Assembly: GCF_004357765.1 (NCBI RefSeq)
Contig: NZ_SMTE01000014.1
Span: 105,850-169,849, forward strand
Source: Pseudomonas putida
GTDB lineage: Bacteria; Pseudomonadota; Gammaproteobacteria; Pseudomonadales; Pseudomonadaceae
Length of the DNA: 64,000 nucleotides
Reading direction: 5' to 3'
Shown: positions 44,579 to 54,213 of the stretch, in pieces
Layout of the letters: the number at the start of each line of letters is the position of its first letter
Numbering within the stretch: position 1 is the first letter of the stretch
The notes under the pieces: model-generated
What the model was told of the DNA's origin: nothing
The model's database searches: none
The model's input: the letters and a program-made list of their open reading frames with translations, nothing else
Program-made: the position numbers and the translations under genes

Positions 44579-46498
44579 ATGAAATCTGCAAACCTGTTCT
44601 GGCGCCGGGCCAAGCTGCCCATGGCCGTCAGCCTTGCTTCCACGCTCGCAAGTCCAGCTTTTGCCGTCAGCTTCAACATCGGAGAGATCGAAGCGCAATT
44701 CGACTCCTCGCTTTCGATCGGCGCCAGTTGGTCCACCGCCAACCCCAACAAGAACCTGATAGGCGTCAACAACGGTGGCAAGGGGCTTTCGCAGACCTCG
44801 GACGACGGCCATCTGAACTTCAAGAAGGGCGAGACCTTTTCGAAGATCTTCAAAGGCATCCATGACCTGGAACTCAAGTACGGCGACACCGGTGTGTTCG
44901 TCCGTGGCAAGTACTGGTACGACTTCGAACTCAAGGACGAAAACCGCGAGTTCAAGGACATCAGCGATTCCAACCGCAAGGAGGGCGCCAAGTCGTCCGG
45001 AGCCGAGCTGCTCGATGCCTTCGTCTACCACAACTACAGCATCGCCGATCTGCCGGGCACCGTTCGCCTTGGCAAGCAAGTGGTGAGCTGGGGTGAGAGT
45101 ACCTTCATCGGTGGAGGCATCAACGCCATCAACCCGATCGATGTCTCGGCCTTCCGTCGCCCAGGGGCGGAGATCAAGGAAGGCCTGATCCCGGTGAACA
45201 TGTTCTACCTCCAGCAGAGCGTCACCGACAATCTGTCGGTCGAGGGCTTCTATCAGCTGGAATGGGACCAGACGGTGGTCGACAACTGCGGCACCTTCTT
45301 CTCCCAGCCTGACGTGATCGCCGACGGTTGCAACAACAACCTCGCGGTGCTGGCCAAGCAATCGACCCTGAGCGGTGCGCTGGGCCCATTGTCGGCGCCG
45401 GTGCTTGGCACACTTGGAGCACAGAACGTGTCCTGGGGCTCGCCCGACGAAGGCGTGATCGTGCGCCGTGGTGCCGACCGCGATGCCCGCGACAGCGGCC
45501 AGTTCGGCGTCGCCATGCGCTACATGTTCGAGCCGCTGAACACCGAATTCGGTGGCTATTTCATGAACTACCACAGCCGCGCGCCGATCTTCAGCGGGCA
45601 CGGTGCCGATGCCCAGTACTTCGACCCGAACAACCTGGCTGCGGCACTGGTTGGCGCTGGGGTACCCCCTTCGGTGCTGGCCAACCTGCTACCCTCGCTG
45701 ATGCCTCTGGTGGTCGCCGGCAACTCCAGCTACTACGTCGAATATCCCGAGGACATTCGGCTCTACGGCTTGAGCTTCTCGACCACGCTGCCGACTGGCA
45801 CCGCCTGGAGCGGTGAGATCAGCTACCGGCCGAACGCTCCTGTGCAAATCAATACGACGGACATCCTGTACTCCGGCCTGACCCCGCTCAACCCCGACGT
45901 ATCGGTGTTGCCCGGTACGCCTGGGGCGGACCAGCCTGGCTACCGGCGCAAGGAAATCACTCAGCTGCAGACCACCTTCACCCACTTCTTCGACCAGGTC
46001 ATGGGTGCAGAGCGCCTGACCATGGTCGGCGAGATTGGCTGGACGCATGTCGGTGGCCTGGAGAGCACCCGCAAGATTCGTTACGGACGTGATCCGGTAT
46101 TCGGCCCGGGCCCTTTGCCGAACGGCCAGTGCGAGGCGCTGAACAGCAGCACCCTGGGCACCGGCGACGCCAACAACGTGTCGCGCTATTGCGAGAACGA
46201 TGGCTACACCACCACCGATTCCTGGGGTTACCGGGTGCGCGCGATCTGGGATTACAACAACGTTTTCGCCGGGGTCAACCTGCGCCCCAGCGTGGCCTGG
46301 TCGCACGACGTCGATGGTTACTCGCCGGGCCCGGGCGGCAACTTCGAGGAAGGGCGCAAGGCGATCAGCCTCGGCCTGGATGCGGAGTACCAGAACACCT
46401 ACACCGCGAGCCTGTCGTACACCAACTTCTTCGACGGCAAGTACAGCACCGTGGATGACCGCGACTTCGTCGCCCTCAGCTTCGGCGTGAACTTCTAA
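44579..46498 (+). CDS. DUF1302 outer-membrane protein
   Basis: 639-residue protein with a signal peptide (MKSANLFWRRAKLPMAVSLA start, cleaved near SPAFA) and a beta-rich body that ends in an aromatic-terminated strand (FVALSFGVNF), as for an outer-membrane barrel. DUF1302 proteins are almost always next to DUF1329 proteins and are tied to uptake or handling of hydrophobic compounds. Functions of the pair are not settled. ATG at 44579; 25 nt before the DUF1329 gene. Confidence 0.9.
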   Translation: MKSANLFWRRAKLPMAVSLASTLASPAFAVSFNIGEIEAQFDSSLSIGASWSTANPNKNLIGVNNGGKGLSQTSDDGHLNFKKGETFSKIFKGIHDLELKYGDTGVFVRGKYWYDFELKDENREFKDISDSNRKEGAKSSGAELLDAFVYHNYSIADLPGTVRLGKQVVSWGESTFIGGGINAINPIDVSAFRRPGAEIKEGLIPVNMFYLQQSVTDNLSVEGFYQLEWDQTVVDNCGTFFSQPDVIADGCNNNLAVLAKQSTLSGALGPLSAPVLGTLGAQNVSWGSPDEGVIVRRGADRDARDSGQFGVAMRYMFEPLNTEFGGYFMNYHSRAPIFSGHGADAQYFDPNNLAAALVGAGVPPSVLANLLPSLMPLVVAGNSSYYVEYPEDIRLYGLSFSTTLPTGTAWSGEISYRPNAPVQINTTDILYSGLTPLNPDVSVLPGTPGADQPGYRRKEITQLQTTFTHFFDQVMGAERLTMVGEIGWTHVGGLESTRKIRYGRDPVFGPGPLPNGQCEALNSSTLGTGDANNVSRYCENDGYTTTDSWGYRVRAIWDYNNVFAGVNLRPSVAWSHDVDGYSPGPGGNFEEGRKAISLGLDAEYQNTYTASLSYTNFFDGKYSTVDDRDFVALSFGVNF

Positions 46499-46523
46499 GA
46501 ACACTGATCCAGGACGACACGAG

Positions 46524-47888
46524 ATGAACAAGACCAGAAGTCTGCTGCAAGTCGGTGTGCTGGGCCTGTCCCTGCTGGCGACCAGCGTCATGGCCGCGGT
46601 ATCCGCCGAAGAGGCGGCCAAGTTGGGCACCACCCTGACGCCGATGGGCGCGGAAAAGGCCGGCAATGCCGACGGCAGCATCAGTGCCTGGGCTCCGCTG
46701 CCCAAGAACGCGGGCAGCGTCGATGCCAAGGGCTTCCTGTCCGACCCCTATGGCAACGAGCAGCCGCTGTTCACCATCACTGCGCAGAACGTCGATCAGT
46801 ACAAGGACAAGTTGTCGCCAGGGCAGGTGGCGATGTTCAAGCGTTATCCACAGACCTACAAGATTCCGGTGTACAAGACCCACCGTGGTTCGACGGTGCC
46901 TGACGACGTGTTCGCCGCCATCAAGGAAAACGCCACCAAGACCACTCTGGTCGAAGGAGGTAACGGCCTGAGCAACTTCCGCACCGCGGTTCCGTTCCCC
47001 ATCCCCAAGAGCGGTATCGAGGTGATCTGGAACCACATTACCCGCTACCGGGGAGGCAGCGTATCCCGCCTGGTGACCCAGGCGACGCCACAGCAGAACG
47101 GCTCCTACAGCCTGGTTAACTTTCAGGACCAGTTCGTATTCCGCGACCGGATGAAGGACTACGATCCGAATGACCCAGGTAACGTGCTGTTCTACTTCAA
47201 GCAGAAGGTCACCGCACCGGCGCGGCTGGCTGGGACGGTGCTGCTGGTGCACGAGACACTTGACCAGGTCAAGGAGCCGCGCAAGGCGTGGATCTACAAC
47301 GCCGGCCAGCGGCGGGTGCGCCAGGCGCCCCAGGTCTCGTACGACGGACCAGGGACCGCTGCCGATGGCCTGCGTACCTCGGACAACCTGGACATGTACA
47401 ACGGCGCGCCGGACCGCTATGACTGGAAACTCGAGGGCAAGAAAGAGCTGTACATCGCCTCGAACACCTACAAGCTGGACTCCCCCACCCTGAAGTACGC
47501 CGACATCCTCAAGGCCGGACACATCAATCAGGACCTGACCCGTTACGAGCTGCGCCGCGTCTGGCATGTGGTGGCGACGTTGAAGCCGGGACAGCGGCAT
47601 ATCTACGCCAAGCGTGACTTCTATATCGACGAAGACACCTGGCAAGCCGCGGTGATCGACCAGTACGACGGTCGTGGCCAGCTGTGGCGGGTGTCCGAGG
47701 CCCATGCCCAGGATTACTACAACGTGCAGGTGCCCTGGTATACCCTCGAGGCGATCTACGATCTGCAATCCGGTCGGTATCTGGCGTTGGGCATGAAGAA
47801 CGAAGAAAAACGGGCCTACGATTTCGGTTTCAGCGCCAGCAAGAGCGACTTCCAGCCGGCAGCGTTGCGTCAGGAAGGAGTGCGTTGA
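46524..47888 (+). CDS. DUF1329 periplasmic protein (LolB/LolA-fold family)
   Basis: 454-residue exported protein: signal peptide to about residue 24 (LLATSVMAAVSA), then the DUF1329 domain with LTPMGAEKAGNADGSI at its start and WHVVATLKPGQRHIYAKRDFYID and YNVQVPWYTLEAIYDLQSGRY near the end. Acts with the DUF1302 partner encoded 25 nt upstream; a lipid-carrier-like fold has been proposed for the family. Function inferred only. Confidence 0.9.
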   Translation: MNKTRSLLQVGVLGLSLLATSVMAAVSAEEAAKLGTTLTPMGAEKAGNADGSISAWAPLPKNAGSVDAKGFLSDPYGNEQPLFTITAQNVDQYKDKLSPGQVAMFKRYPQTYKIPVYKTHRGSTVPDDVFAAIKENATKTTLVEGGNGLSNFRTAVPFPIPKSGIEVIWNHITRYRGGSVSRLVTQATPQQNGSYSLVNFQDQFVFRDRMKDYDPNDPGNVLFYFKQKVTAPARLAGTVLLVHETLDQVKEPRKAWIYNAGQRRVRQAPQVSYDGPGTAADGLRTSDNLDMYNGAPDRYDWKLEGKKELYIASNTYKLDSPTLKYADILKAGHINQDLTRYELRRVWHVVATLKPGQRHIYAKRDFYIDEDTWQAAVIDQYDGRGQLWRVSEAHAQDYYNVQVPWYTLEAIYDLQSGRYLALGMKNEEKRAYDFGFSASKSDFQPAALRQEGVR

Positions 47889-48191
47889 GGCGGGGCTGTC
47901 TTCACATCTTCAGCGCCTAGAAGATCGAGCGCCGCGCGGGCGGCGCTCGATACCCGCAGCACTGCAAACTCCCCGCGCACACCTCCACGCTCTTCAACCG
48001 CCACGCCCGCCATCACCCCCCTGAATACCCCACCAAACCCCTGATCTAGCCGCGATAGAACGCGTCTGTTGCTTTTTGTCGTAGTCTTTTGCCAGCGACT
48101 GGCTCCCATCATCTTCAAATGTGCCGTTTTACCGGCTAGTCTCGGAACAATCCGTTTACCGCCGTAGTTTGCCAACCAGAACGAGCCGGCC
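47889..48191. other. 303-nt intergenic region before the LuxR gene
   Basis: Holds a perfect 12-bp stem with the 4-nt loop GCGG (ATCGAGCGCCGC/GCGGCGCTCGAT, 47924-47951), 36 nt after the DUF1329 stop. No T run follows, so it may be a stability hairpin. I see no gene or clear promoter in the remainder. Confidence 0.5.
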
Positions 48192-50909
48192 ATGACAGAT
48201 CTGTCCCGTACGCATGGATTCGCCAGCCAGGCCTTGGGCCTGCTGGACGGGCGCTTCTTTCGGCCGCCACTGCCTGAAGGTCATGTGGCGCGCCCACGCC
48301 TGTGCCAGCGATTGCAGGCCGGGTTGGGTGGACGTCTGTTGCTGGTCAACGCCCCCGCAGGGTTCGGCAAGAGCTCGCTGGCCATCGAGTTCTGCGAGGC
48401 GCTGCCCGAACATTGGCGCAGCCTGTGGCTTGGTCTGAGCCAGCGCGACGCAGATCCCGGTCGCTTTCTCGAACGCTTGCTCGAAGGCCTGCAGCAATAC
48501 TGCCCGGCGCTGGGTGGCCAGGCCATGGGCCTGCTGAAAATGCGACAGCGTCATCAGCCGTTCGCTTTCGAGGAGTGGCTCGATAGCCTGCTCGATGAGC
48601 TGGCGGTGTACCTGCAACCGGAAACGCCATTGCTGCTGGTGCTGGATGACTACCATCTGGCCCAGGGGGCGGTACTCGATCGCTGCCTGCAGTTCTTCCT
48701 CAACCACCTGCCGCCCGGCTTGGTGCTGCTGGTCACCAGCCGCCAGCGTCCCGACTGGCACCTGGCGCGGCTGCGGCTGTCACGCCAACTGGCCGAGCTC
48801 AATGAGCAGGACCTGCGGCTGACCGCCGACGAGGCTTTGGCAGTGATCGGCTGCCAGCCTACCGGCCTGCGTGGCCAGGCCCTGGACAACCTGATCTCAC
48901 GCAGCGATGGCTGGGTGGCGGGACTGCGTTTCTGGCAGTTGGCGGCCAGCGAAGGCGGTGATGAACAAGCCCTGCCCCAGGCTCTGCATGGCGGAGAGGG
49001 CCTGATACGCGACTACCTGCTCGAAGAGGTCATCGACCTCCTGCCGCCGGAAGTGCAGGCGTTTCTCGACGATACCGCGTGCCAGGAGCGTTTCTGCGCC
49101 GAGTTGTGCGATGCCGTGCGCGAACGTGGCGACAGCCGCGAGATACTGCGTTACCTGCAGGCTCACCAGGTGTTCCTGGTGCCGCTGGACGAGCATGGCA
49201 ACTGGTTCCGCTACCATCACTTGTTTTCCGACCTGCTGCGCAGCCGTCAGGCCAGCGAGCCCTTGGCGCGCCTGCATCTGCGCGCCTGTGGTTGGTTCGA
49301 GCGTCAAGGGCTACTGGATGAAGCCGTGGAGCAGGCCTTGCGCGCCGGCCATCTCGATGTGGCTGCAGACCTGGTCCAGAGTCTATCGGAGGAGCAGTTA
49401 CTGGCCGAGCAGAACGTTGGCATGTTGTTGCGCTGGAAGATGGACCTGCCGGACAGTCTGTTGATCAGCACCCCGCGTCTGATCGTGCTGTACAGCTGGG
49501 CCCTCGGCCTGGCCTGTCAGCTGGATGCGGCCGAAGAGTTGGCGGGTTATCTCAGCCGCTTCCTGCCCGCACCCTCAGCCACTGCGCAGCGGTCGATGCT
49601 GGCCCAGTGGCTAGCGCTCAGCGGGGTCATCGCTCGCGGGCGCGGCGACCGCGAGCGGACCCTGGTCTACTGTGGTGAAGCTCTGCAAAGCTTGCCGGAC
49701 AAACGCTACGGACAGCGCCTGGTGTGCCTCTCGACGTTGTCCAACCTGGCCATTGCCGACGCCGATTTCTGGCGCGCCCGCGGCTGGAACCGCGAGGCGC
49801 TGGAGCTGGCCCAGCGGGTCGGCAATCCGCTGTTCGAGGCGCTGGCCCACTATGACCGGGCGCGGGTGCTGCATGCCCGTGGCGAGGTGCTGCGTGCCTT
49901 GGACGAAGTGCGCCAGGGGCAGCAGCGGCTGCAGGGGTTGTCGGCGCAGCGTTTGTACGCCGTGCGTGCTCGGCTGACACTCTACGAAGGTTACCTGCTG
50001 GTGGCCCGCCTGCAGAACAACCAGGGCCGTGCGCGCCTGCGTGCCGGGCTCAGCGAGGCGCGTGCCTGCCGAGACATCAGCGTGCTCATTGGGCATTGCG
50101 TGATCGCCTCGCTCGACGGCCGCGAGGGGCAGTTCGCCGAGGCCTTCGCCGAGTTGGCCGAGGCCGAGCGTTTGATGCATATCTGGGACGTACCACCGAT
50201 CTTCTACCTGGCCATGATCACCCTGGTGAAGTGCGAGCTCTGGCTGGCCCAGGGACGCACCGACCTGGCCGAGTCGTGGCTGCTGCGCCTGGGGCAGACC
50301 TACGGCGGCGAGCAGCCGGCAGCGGCGCCGGAATTCCACCCCCTCCTGCCCCTGCATATCGAACTGCAGCAGGCCTTGCTGGAGCGCGCCCACGGGCATG
50401 TCGACGCGGCGGCCCGGCGGCTGGCGTTGTTGGTCGAGCGCGGTCTATCCAGCGGTGGTACGTTGCTGGCGGCACATGCACTGTGCCAGTCCATCGCGCT
50501 GCGGCTCGCCTTGGGGCAAGTCGCTCAGGCCGGCACATTGTTGCCGCAGGCCCTCGAGGCCGCCCGGGGAGGTGTACTGCAAACCTTCCAATCCTTGCTG
50601 CAAGAGCATCCGGTCTGGCTGCGTGAACAGTTGCTGGCCAGCCCTGGCTGTCCGGTTCAGGCGCAGTTGCTGGCACTCCTGCCGGAGCCGCCGCAGGCCG
50701 AGAGCGCCCACGGCGAAGCACTGAGCGGACGCGAACGCGCCGTGCTCGAGTTGATCGCCCAGGGTTGCTCTAACCAGCAGATCAGCGAGCGCCTGTTCAT
50801 CTCGCTGCACACCGTCAAGACCCACGCCAGCCATATCAACAGCAAGCTCGGCGTGGAGCGACGCACCCAGGCGGTGGCCCGGGCCCAGTCGCTGGGGCTT
50901 TTGCCCTGA
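48192..50909 (+). CDS. MalT/AlkS-like LuxR-family transcriptional activator (LAL)
   Basis: Large ATP-binding LuxR regulator of 905 residues. N-terminal NTPase with Walker A NAPAGFGKSSLA (about residues 52-63) and Walker B LLLVLDDYH, then a long helical/TPR-like region, and a C-terminal LuxR helix-turn-helix (LSGRERAVLELIAQGCSNQQ onward, about 838-900). Relatives MalT and AlkS bind a small inducer and activate nearby catabolic genes. The likely targets are the ligase and DUF1302/1329 genes upstream; the inducer is unknown. Confidence 0.92.
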   Translation: MTDLSRTHGFASQALGLLDGRFFRPPLPEGHVARPRLCQRLQAGLGGRLLLVNAPAGFGKSSLAIEFCEALPEHWRSLWLGLSQRDADPGRFLERLLEGLQQYCPALGGQAMGLLKMRQRHQPFAFEEWLDSLLDELAVYLQPETPLLLVLDDYHLAQGAVLDRCLQFFLNHLPPGLVLLVTSRQRPDWHLARLRLSRQLAELNEQDLRLTADEALAVIGCQPTGLRGQALDNLISRSDGWVAGLRFWQLAASEGGDEQALPQALHGGEGLIRDYLLEEVIDLLPPEVQAFLDDTACQERFCAELCDAVRERGDSREILRYLQAHQVFLVPLDEHGNWFRYHHLFSDLLRSRQASEPLARLHLRACGWFERQGLLDEAVEQALRAGHLDVAADLVQSLSEEQLLAEQNVGMLLRWKMDLPDSLLISTPRLIVLYSWALGLACQLDAAEELAGYLSRFLPAPSATAQRSMLAQWLALSGVIARGRGDRERTLVYCGEALQSLPDKRYGQRLVCLSTLSNLAIADADFWRARGWNREALELAQRVGNPLFEALAHYDRARVLHARGEVLRALDEVRQGQQRLQGLSAQRLYAVRARLTLYEGYLLVARLQNNQGRARLRAGLSEARACRDISVLIGHCVIASLDGREGQFAEAFAELAEAERLMHIWDVPPIFYLAMITLVKCELWLAQGRTDLAESWLLRLGQTYGGEQPAAAPEFHPLLPLHIELQQALLERAHGHVDAAARRLALLVERGLSSGGTLLAAHALCQSIALRLALGQVAQAGTLLPQALEAARGGVLQTFQSLLQEHPVWLREQLLASPGCPVQAQLLALLPEPPQAESAHGEALSGRERAVLELIAQGCSNQQISERLFISLHTVKTHASHINSKLGVERRTQAVARAQSLGLLP

Positions 50910-50930
50910 GGGTTGGGGTCGCCGACAAAC

Positions 50931-50947
50931 AATGGCAATATGCCATT
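50931..50947. promoter_or_regulatory. 17-nt palindrome AATGGCA-ATA-TGCCATT
   Basis: Perfect inverted repeat in the 152-nt gap between the LuxR gene and the response-regulator gene, 115 nt before the latter. The size fits a dimeric-regulator operator. No T run, so not a terminator. Confidence 0.4.
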
Positions 50948-51061
50948 TATGATCAAGGCACCAGCCGCCGCTCATCTTTCCAGGCCAACTGCCGATAAAG
51001 CAGTTGGCGGGATATCTCGCCACGCACCCCTTTTCCCATCACCTCAAGACAGGTCGTGTTG

Positions 51062-52669
51062 ATGCTGCAGTACGGGCAAAAAAACTTTCTGATCGTCGAC
51101 GATTTCACCGACTTCCGTACCTCGACCCGGTCCATGCTGCGTGAACTGGGCGTGCGCGACGTCGACACCGCCGACAGCGGTGAGCAGGCGCTGCGCATGT
51201 GCGGGCAGAAGCGCTACGACTTCATCCTGCAGGATTTCCACCTCGGTGATGGCAAGAAAAACGGCCAGCAGGTGTTGGAGGACCTGATCCTCGACAAGCT
51301 GATCAGCCATGAGTGCGTGTTCATCATGGTCACCGCCGAGAGCAGTCAGTCGATCGTGCTCAGTACCCTTGAACACGAACCTGACGCTTACCTGACCAAG
51401 CCATTCAACCGCGTCGGCCTGGCCCAGCGCCTGGAGAAACTGACCCAGCGCAAGACCTTGCTCAAGCCCATTCTCCAGGCTTTGGATCGCGGTCGTCCGG
51501 CCGAGGTTCTGGCCGCCTGCGCCGAACTGTGCAAGCAGGACCCACGCTTCGCGCCGCTGTGCCTGCGCTACCGAGCCGACGCGCTGCGCGACCTCAACCG
51601 TTTCGATGAGCTGGAGAAGTTCCTCAAGTCGATCCTCGCCAGTCGCCCCCAGCCTTGGGTGTACTCGGCACTGGGTGGCTTGTTGCACAAGCGTGGACAG
51701 CACGATCAGGCCCAGGGCGTGTATGAGCAGGCGCTGAAGGCGTTTCCGATCATGCCGGCGCTCTACGATGGCATGGCCGAGGTGCTGGTGGCCCAAGGCG
51801 AAACCAAGCGTGCCCAGCACATGCTCGAAGAAGCCGTGCGCCTGTCACCACTGGCAGTGCGTCGCCAGGCCGCTTTGGGCAAACTGGCGCTGGACAACGA
51901 GGATTTCGAAAGCGCCTCCAAGGCTTACCGCCATGCGGTGAACCAAGGGCAAAGCTCGCGCTACAAGGATGCCGAGAGCAACCTCGGGCTGGTCCAGGCG
52001 CTGATGAACAAGAATGCTGGCTTCGGTCTCGACGCGCGCACGCGGGTCGAGATCAATACCGTGCTCGGTGAAGTGGCCAAGGAGAACGTCGAAGACCAGG
52101 GCCTGCAGGTGCGGGCACGCTTGATGAAGGCGGCCAGCCTGCAGCAGGCCGGCGACGCCGAGACCGCTGCCAAGCTCACTGAACAGGCCATGCAGCGCCT
52201 GGACAAGATGGAGCAGTTCTTCTCCGTCGATGCGGCCTTGACCGTGGCCAAGCAGTTGCAGGCTTTGGGCCAGGACTCCGCCGGTGGCGCGATTCTCAAG
52301 GGTTGCGTTGAAACCTACGGTGATGACCCCAAGGTCATGCAAAGCGTAGCCAAGCTCACTGACGATCCGGCGGTGCTCGGTGCCGTTACCGAGGCGGTCG
52401 ACCTCAATCGCCAGGGCGTGCGCAGCTACCAGCTTGGTCAGCTCGACCAGGCGCTGGAGCTGTTCCGCAAGGCATTGGCGCTGCAGCCGAAGAACATCAG
52501 TATCGCCCTCAATACTGCCCAGGCGTTGTTGCGCATCGGCGGCGAAGCGCCGTCGGCCGAGCTGATGCAGGAGTGTCGCGCTTGCCTGCAAAGCGTTGCC
52601 GGTATTCCGGCCAGCGATAACCGACATGATCGTTACCGCAAGCTGCACATTCGAGTGTTCGGCGCATGA
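51062..52669 (+). CDS. Response regulator with C-terminal TPR domain
   Basis: 535 residues: receiver domain (1-125) with Asp13/Asp14, phosphoacceptor Asp58 (LQDFHLGDG) and Lys in LTKPFN, then about 400 residues of tetratricopeptide helices (for instance QHDQAQGVYEQALKAFPIMP). No DNA-binding or enzymatic output domain, so output is probably by protein contact. GTG 51056, TTG 51059 and ATG 51062 are all possible starts; ATG is chosen. Overlaps the kinase gene by 4 nt. Confidence 0.9.
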   Translation: MLQYGQKNFLIVDDFTDFRTSTRSMLRELGVRDVDTADSGEQALRMCGQKRYDFILQDFHLGDGKKNGQQVLEDLILDKLISHECVFIMVTAESSQSIVLSTLEHEPDAYLTKPFNRVGLAQRLEKLTQRKTLLKPILQALDRGRPAEVLAACAELCKQDPRFAPLCLRYRADALRDLNRFDELEKFLKSILASRPQPWVYSALGGLLHKRGQHDQAQGVYEQALKAFPIMPALYDGMAEVLVAQGETKRAQHMLEEAVRLSPLAVRRQAALGKLALDNEDFESASKAYRHAVNQGQSSRYKDAESNLGLVQALMNKNAGFGLDARTRVEINTVLGEVAKENVEDQGLQVRARLMKAASLQQAGDAETAAKLTEQAMQRLDKMEQFFSVDAALTVAKQLQALGQDSAGGAILKGCVETYGDDPKVMQSVAKLTDDPAVLGAVTEAVDLNRQGVRSYQLGQLDQALELFRKALALQPKNISIALNTAQALLRIGGEAPSAELMQECRACLQSVAGIPASDNRHDRYRKLHIRVFGA

Positions 52670-53358
52670 GCGGGGTTGACCAGGGGCTGGATTTTTCCAC
52701 GGTGATCGCCTCCACCGTGCACGATCTGAAGAACTCGTTGTCTGCGCTGATCCAGGCCCATGACCAGTTCCTCGCCCGGCTGCCTGAAGGGCTGCGCCAG
52801 GGAACCGAGCAGGGGGTGATCGAGCACGAGTTCCGCCACCTCAATGGCATGCTGGTGCAGATGCTCGGCCTGTACAAACTGGGCGTGAACCAGTTGCCGG
52901 TGTGCCCGGACTACCATGAGCTGGAGGATTTCATCGAGGCCCAGCTGGCCGCGCACCAGGAAGTGCTGGAGCATCGCGATATTCTCGCCACCTGGCGCAT
53001 CGACACCCAAAGCCCGCTGGGCTTTTTCGATCGTGAATTGGTCGCCTCGGTGGTGGCCAACGTACTGACCAACGCCATTCGCTACGCCGGCCATGCCTTG
53101 CTGATTGGCATTGAAGAGCAGGACGAACAGTTGGTGGTCAGCGTCAACGACGATGGTCCGGGTTATCCACAGCGTATGCTCGAGCGCCAGCAGGATTATG
53201 TGCAAGGCATCGACGCCCAGAGCGGCAGCACCGGCCTGGGCCTGTACTTCGCAGCGCGCATCGCGGCACTGCATGAGCGCGATGGGGTGCAGGGGCGCAT
53301 TGAAATCAGTAATGGCGGGGCGCTGGGGGGGGGGTTGTTCAGGTTGTATTTGCCGTGA
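52666..53358 (+). CDS. Soluble histidine kinase partner
   Basis: Short cytosolic kinase of 230 residues with no membrane or sensor domain. The phospho-accepting H-box is VHDLKNSLS (His19). The HATPase domain has the N box NVLTNAIRYA, G1 DDGPGYP and G2 GSTGLGLYFA. Coupled to the TPR response regulator by ATGA overlap, so the pair most likely phosphotransfers with each other; sensory input must come from a partner protein, perhaps through the TPR region. Confidence 0.9.
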   Translation: MSGVDQGLDFSTVIASTVHDLKNSLSALIQAHDQFLARLPEGLRQGTEQGVIEHEFRHLNGMLVQMLGLYKLGVNQLPVCPDYHELEDFIEAQLAAHQEVLEHRDILATWRIDTQSPLGFFDRELVASVVANVLTNAIRYAGHALLIGIEEQDEQLVVSVNDDGPGYPQRMLERQQDYVQGIDAQSGSTGLGLYFAARIAALHERDGVQGRIEISNGGALGGGLFRLYLP

Positions 53359-53462
53359 GTGGTTGGCTTGGTATTCCTCTGCTCATCAGATCGAGCGCCC
53401 CTCGAATCAGACAGCAAGCTCCTGTTAATCTACCTGTCGTCATGACTTGCCCCGGTAACCCC

Positions 53463-54104
53463 ATGCCGCCCCAGACCCTCCTCATCCGCGAAACCTTCCC
53501 CGTCGGCCCGTTGCAGTGCAATTGCACGCTGATCGGCGACCCACTCAGCAAGAAAGCCATCGTCGTCGATCCGGGCGGTGATCCGGAGAAGATTCTCGCC
53601 CGTTTACAGGCCCACGGCCTGACCTTGGTGAGCATCATTCACACCCATGCCCATTTCGACCACTTCCTCGCCTCCGGCAGACTCAAGGAGTTGACCGGCG
53701 CGACCTTGCACCTGCACAAGGACGACCAGCCGCTGTGGGACAACCTGGAAATGCAGTGTCAGATGTTCGGTGTGCCGTACACGCCGGTACCGCCGCCCGA
53801 TCGCTGGTTGGGTGATGACGAGGAACTGGCCTGCGGTTGCGGTGTGGCCTTGCACACGCCGGGTCACACGCCCGGATCGATGAGCTTCTGGTTCGCCGAC
53901 GCCAAGCTGCTGATCGCCGGCGACACCCTGTTCCGTCGCGGCATCGGCCGCACCGATTTGTGGGGTGGGGATCAGCGGGCCATCGTGCGCTCGATCAAGG
54001 AGCGGCTGTATCGGCTGGATGAAGAGGCCACCGTGGTCACTGGCCACGGCGCCGATACCCGCCTGGGTGACGAGATGCGGGAGAACCCTTTCGTGCGCGC
54101 GTAA
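53463..54104 (+). CDS. MBL-fold metallo-hydrolase (glyoxalase II-like / YcbL-type)
   Basis: Zinc hydrolase of 213 residues with the binuclear metal motif THAHFDH (about residues 60-66), then GHTPGSMSFW, IAGDTLFRRGIGRTDL and VVTGHG with the remaining ligands. Closest to YcbL-type glyoxalase II proteins; the thioester substrate is not certain. ATG at 53463 gives the family start MPPQTLLIRETF; ATG at 53442 would add seven residues. Confidence 0.9.
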   Translation: MPPQTLLIRETFPVGPLQCNCTLIGDPLSKKAIVVDPGGDPEKILARLQAHGLTLVSIIHTHAHFDHFLASGRLKELTGATLHLHKDDQPLWDNLEMQCQMFGVPYTPVPPPDRWLGDDEELACGCGVALHTPGHTPGSMSFWFADAKLLIAGDTLFRRGIGRTDLWGGDQRAIVRSIKERLYRLDEEATVVTGHGADTRLGDEMRENPFVRA

Positions 54105-54213
54105 GCTGCATGACAAAGGCTTCATGGAATTTTTCCTTGCTCGCGCAATCCAAGCCTGGCAATGATCCGTTCTCGATCCGCCGCACATAATGAATTTCAG
54201 TAGGAGCTTGTCC

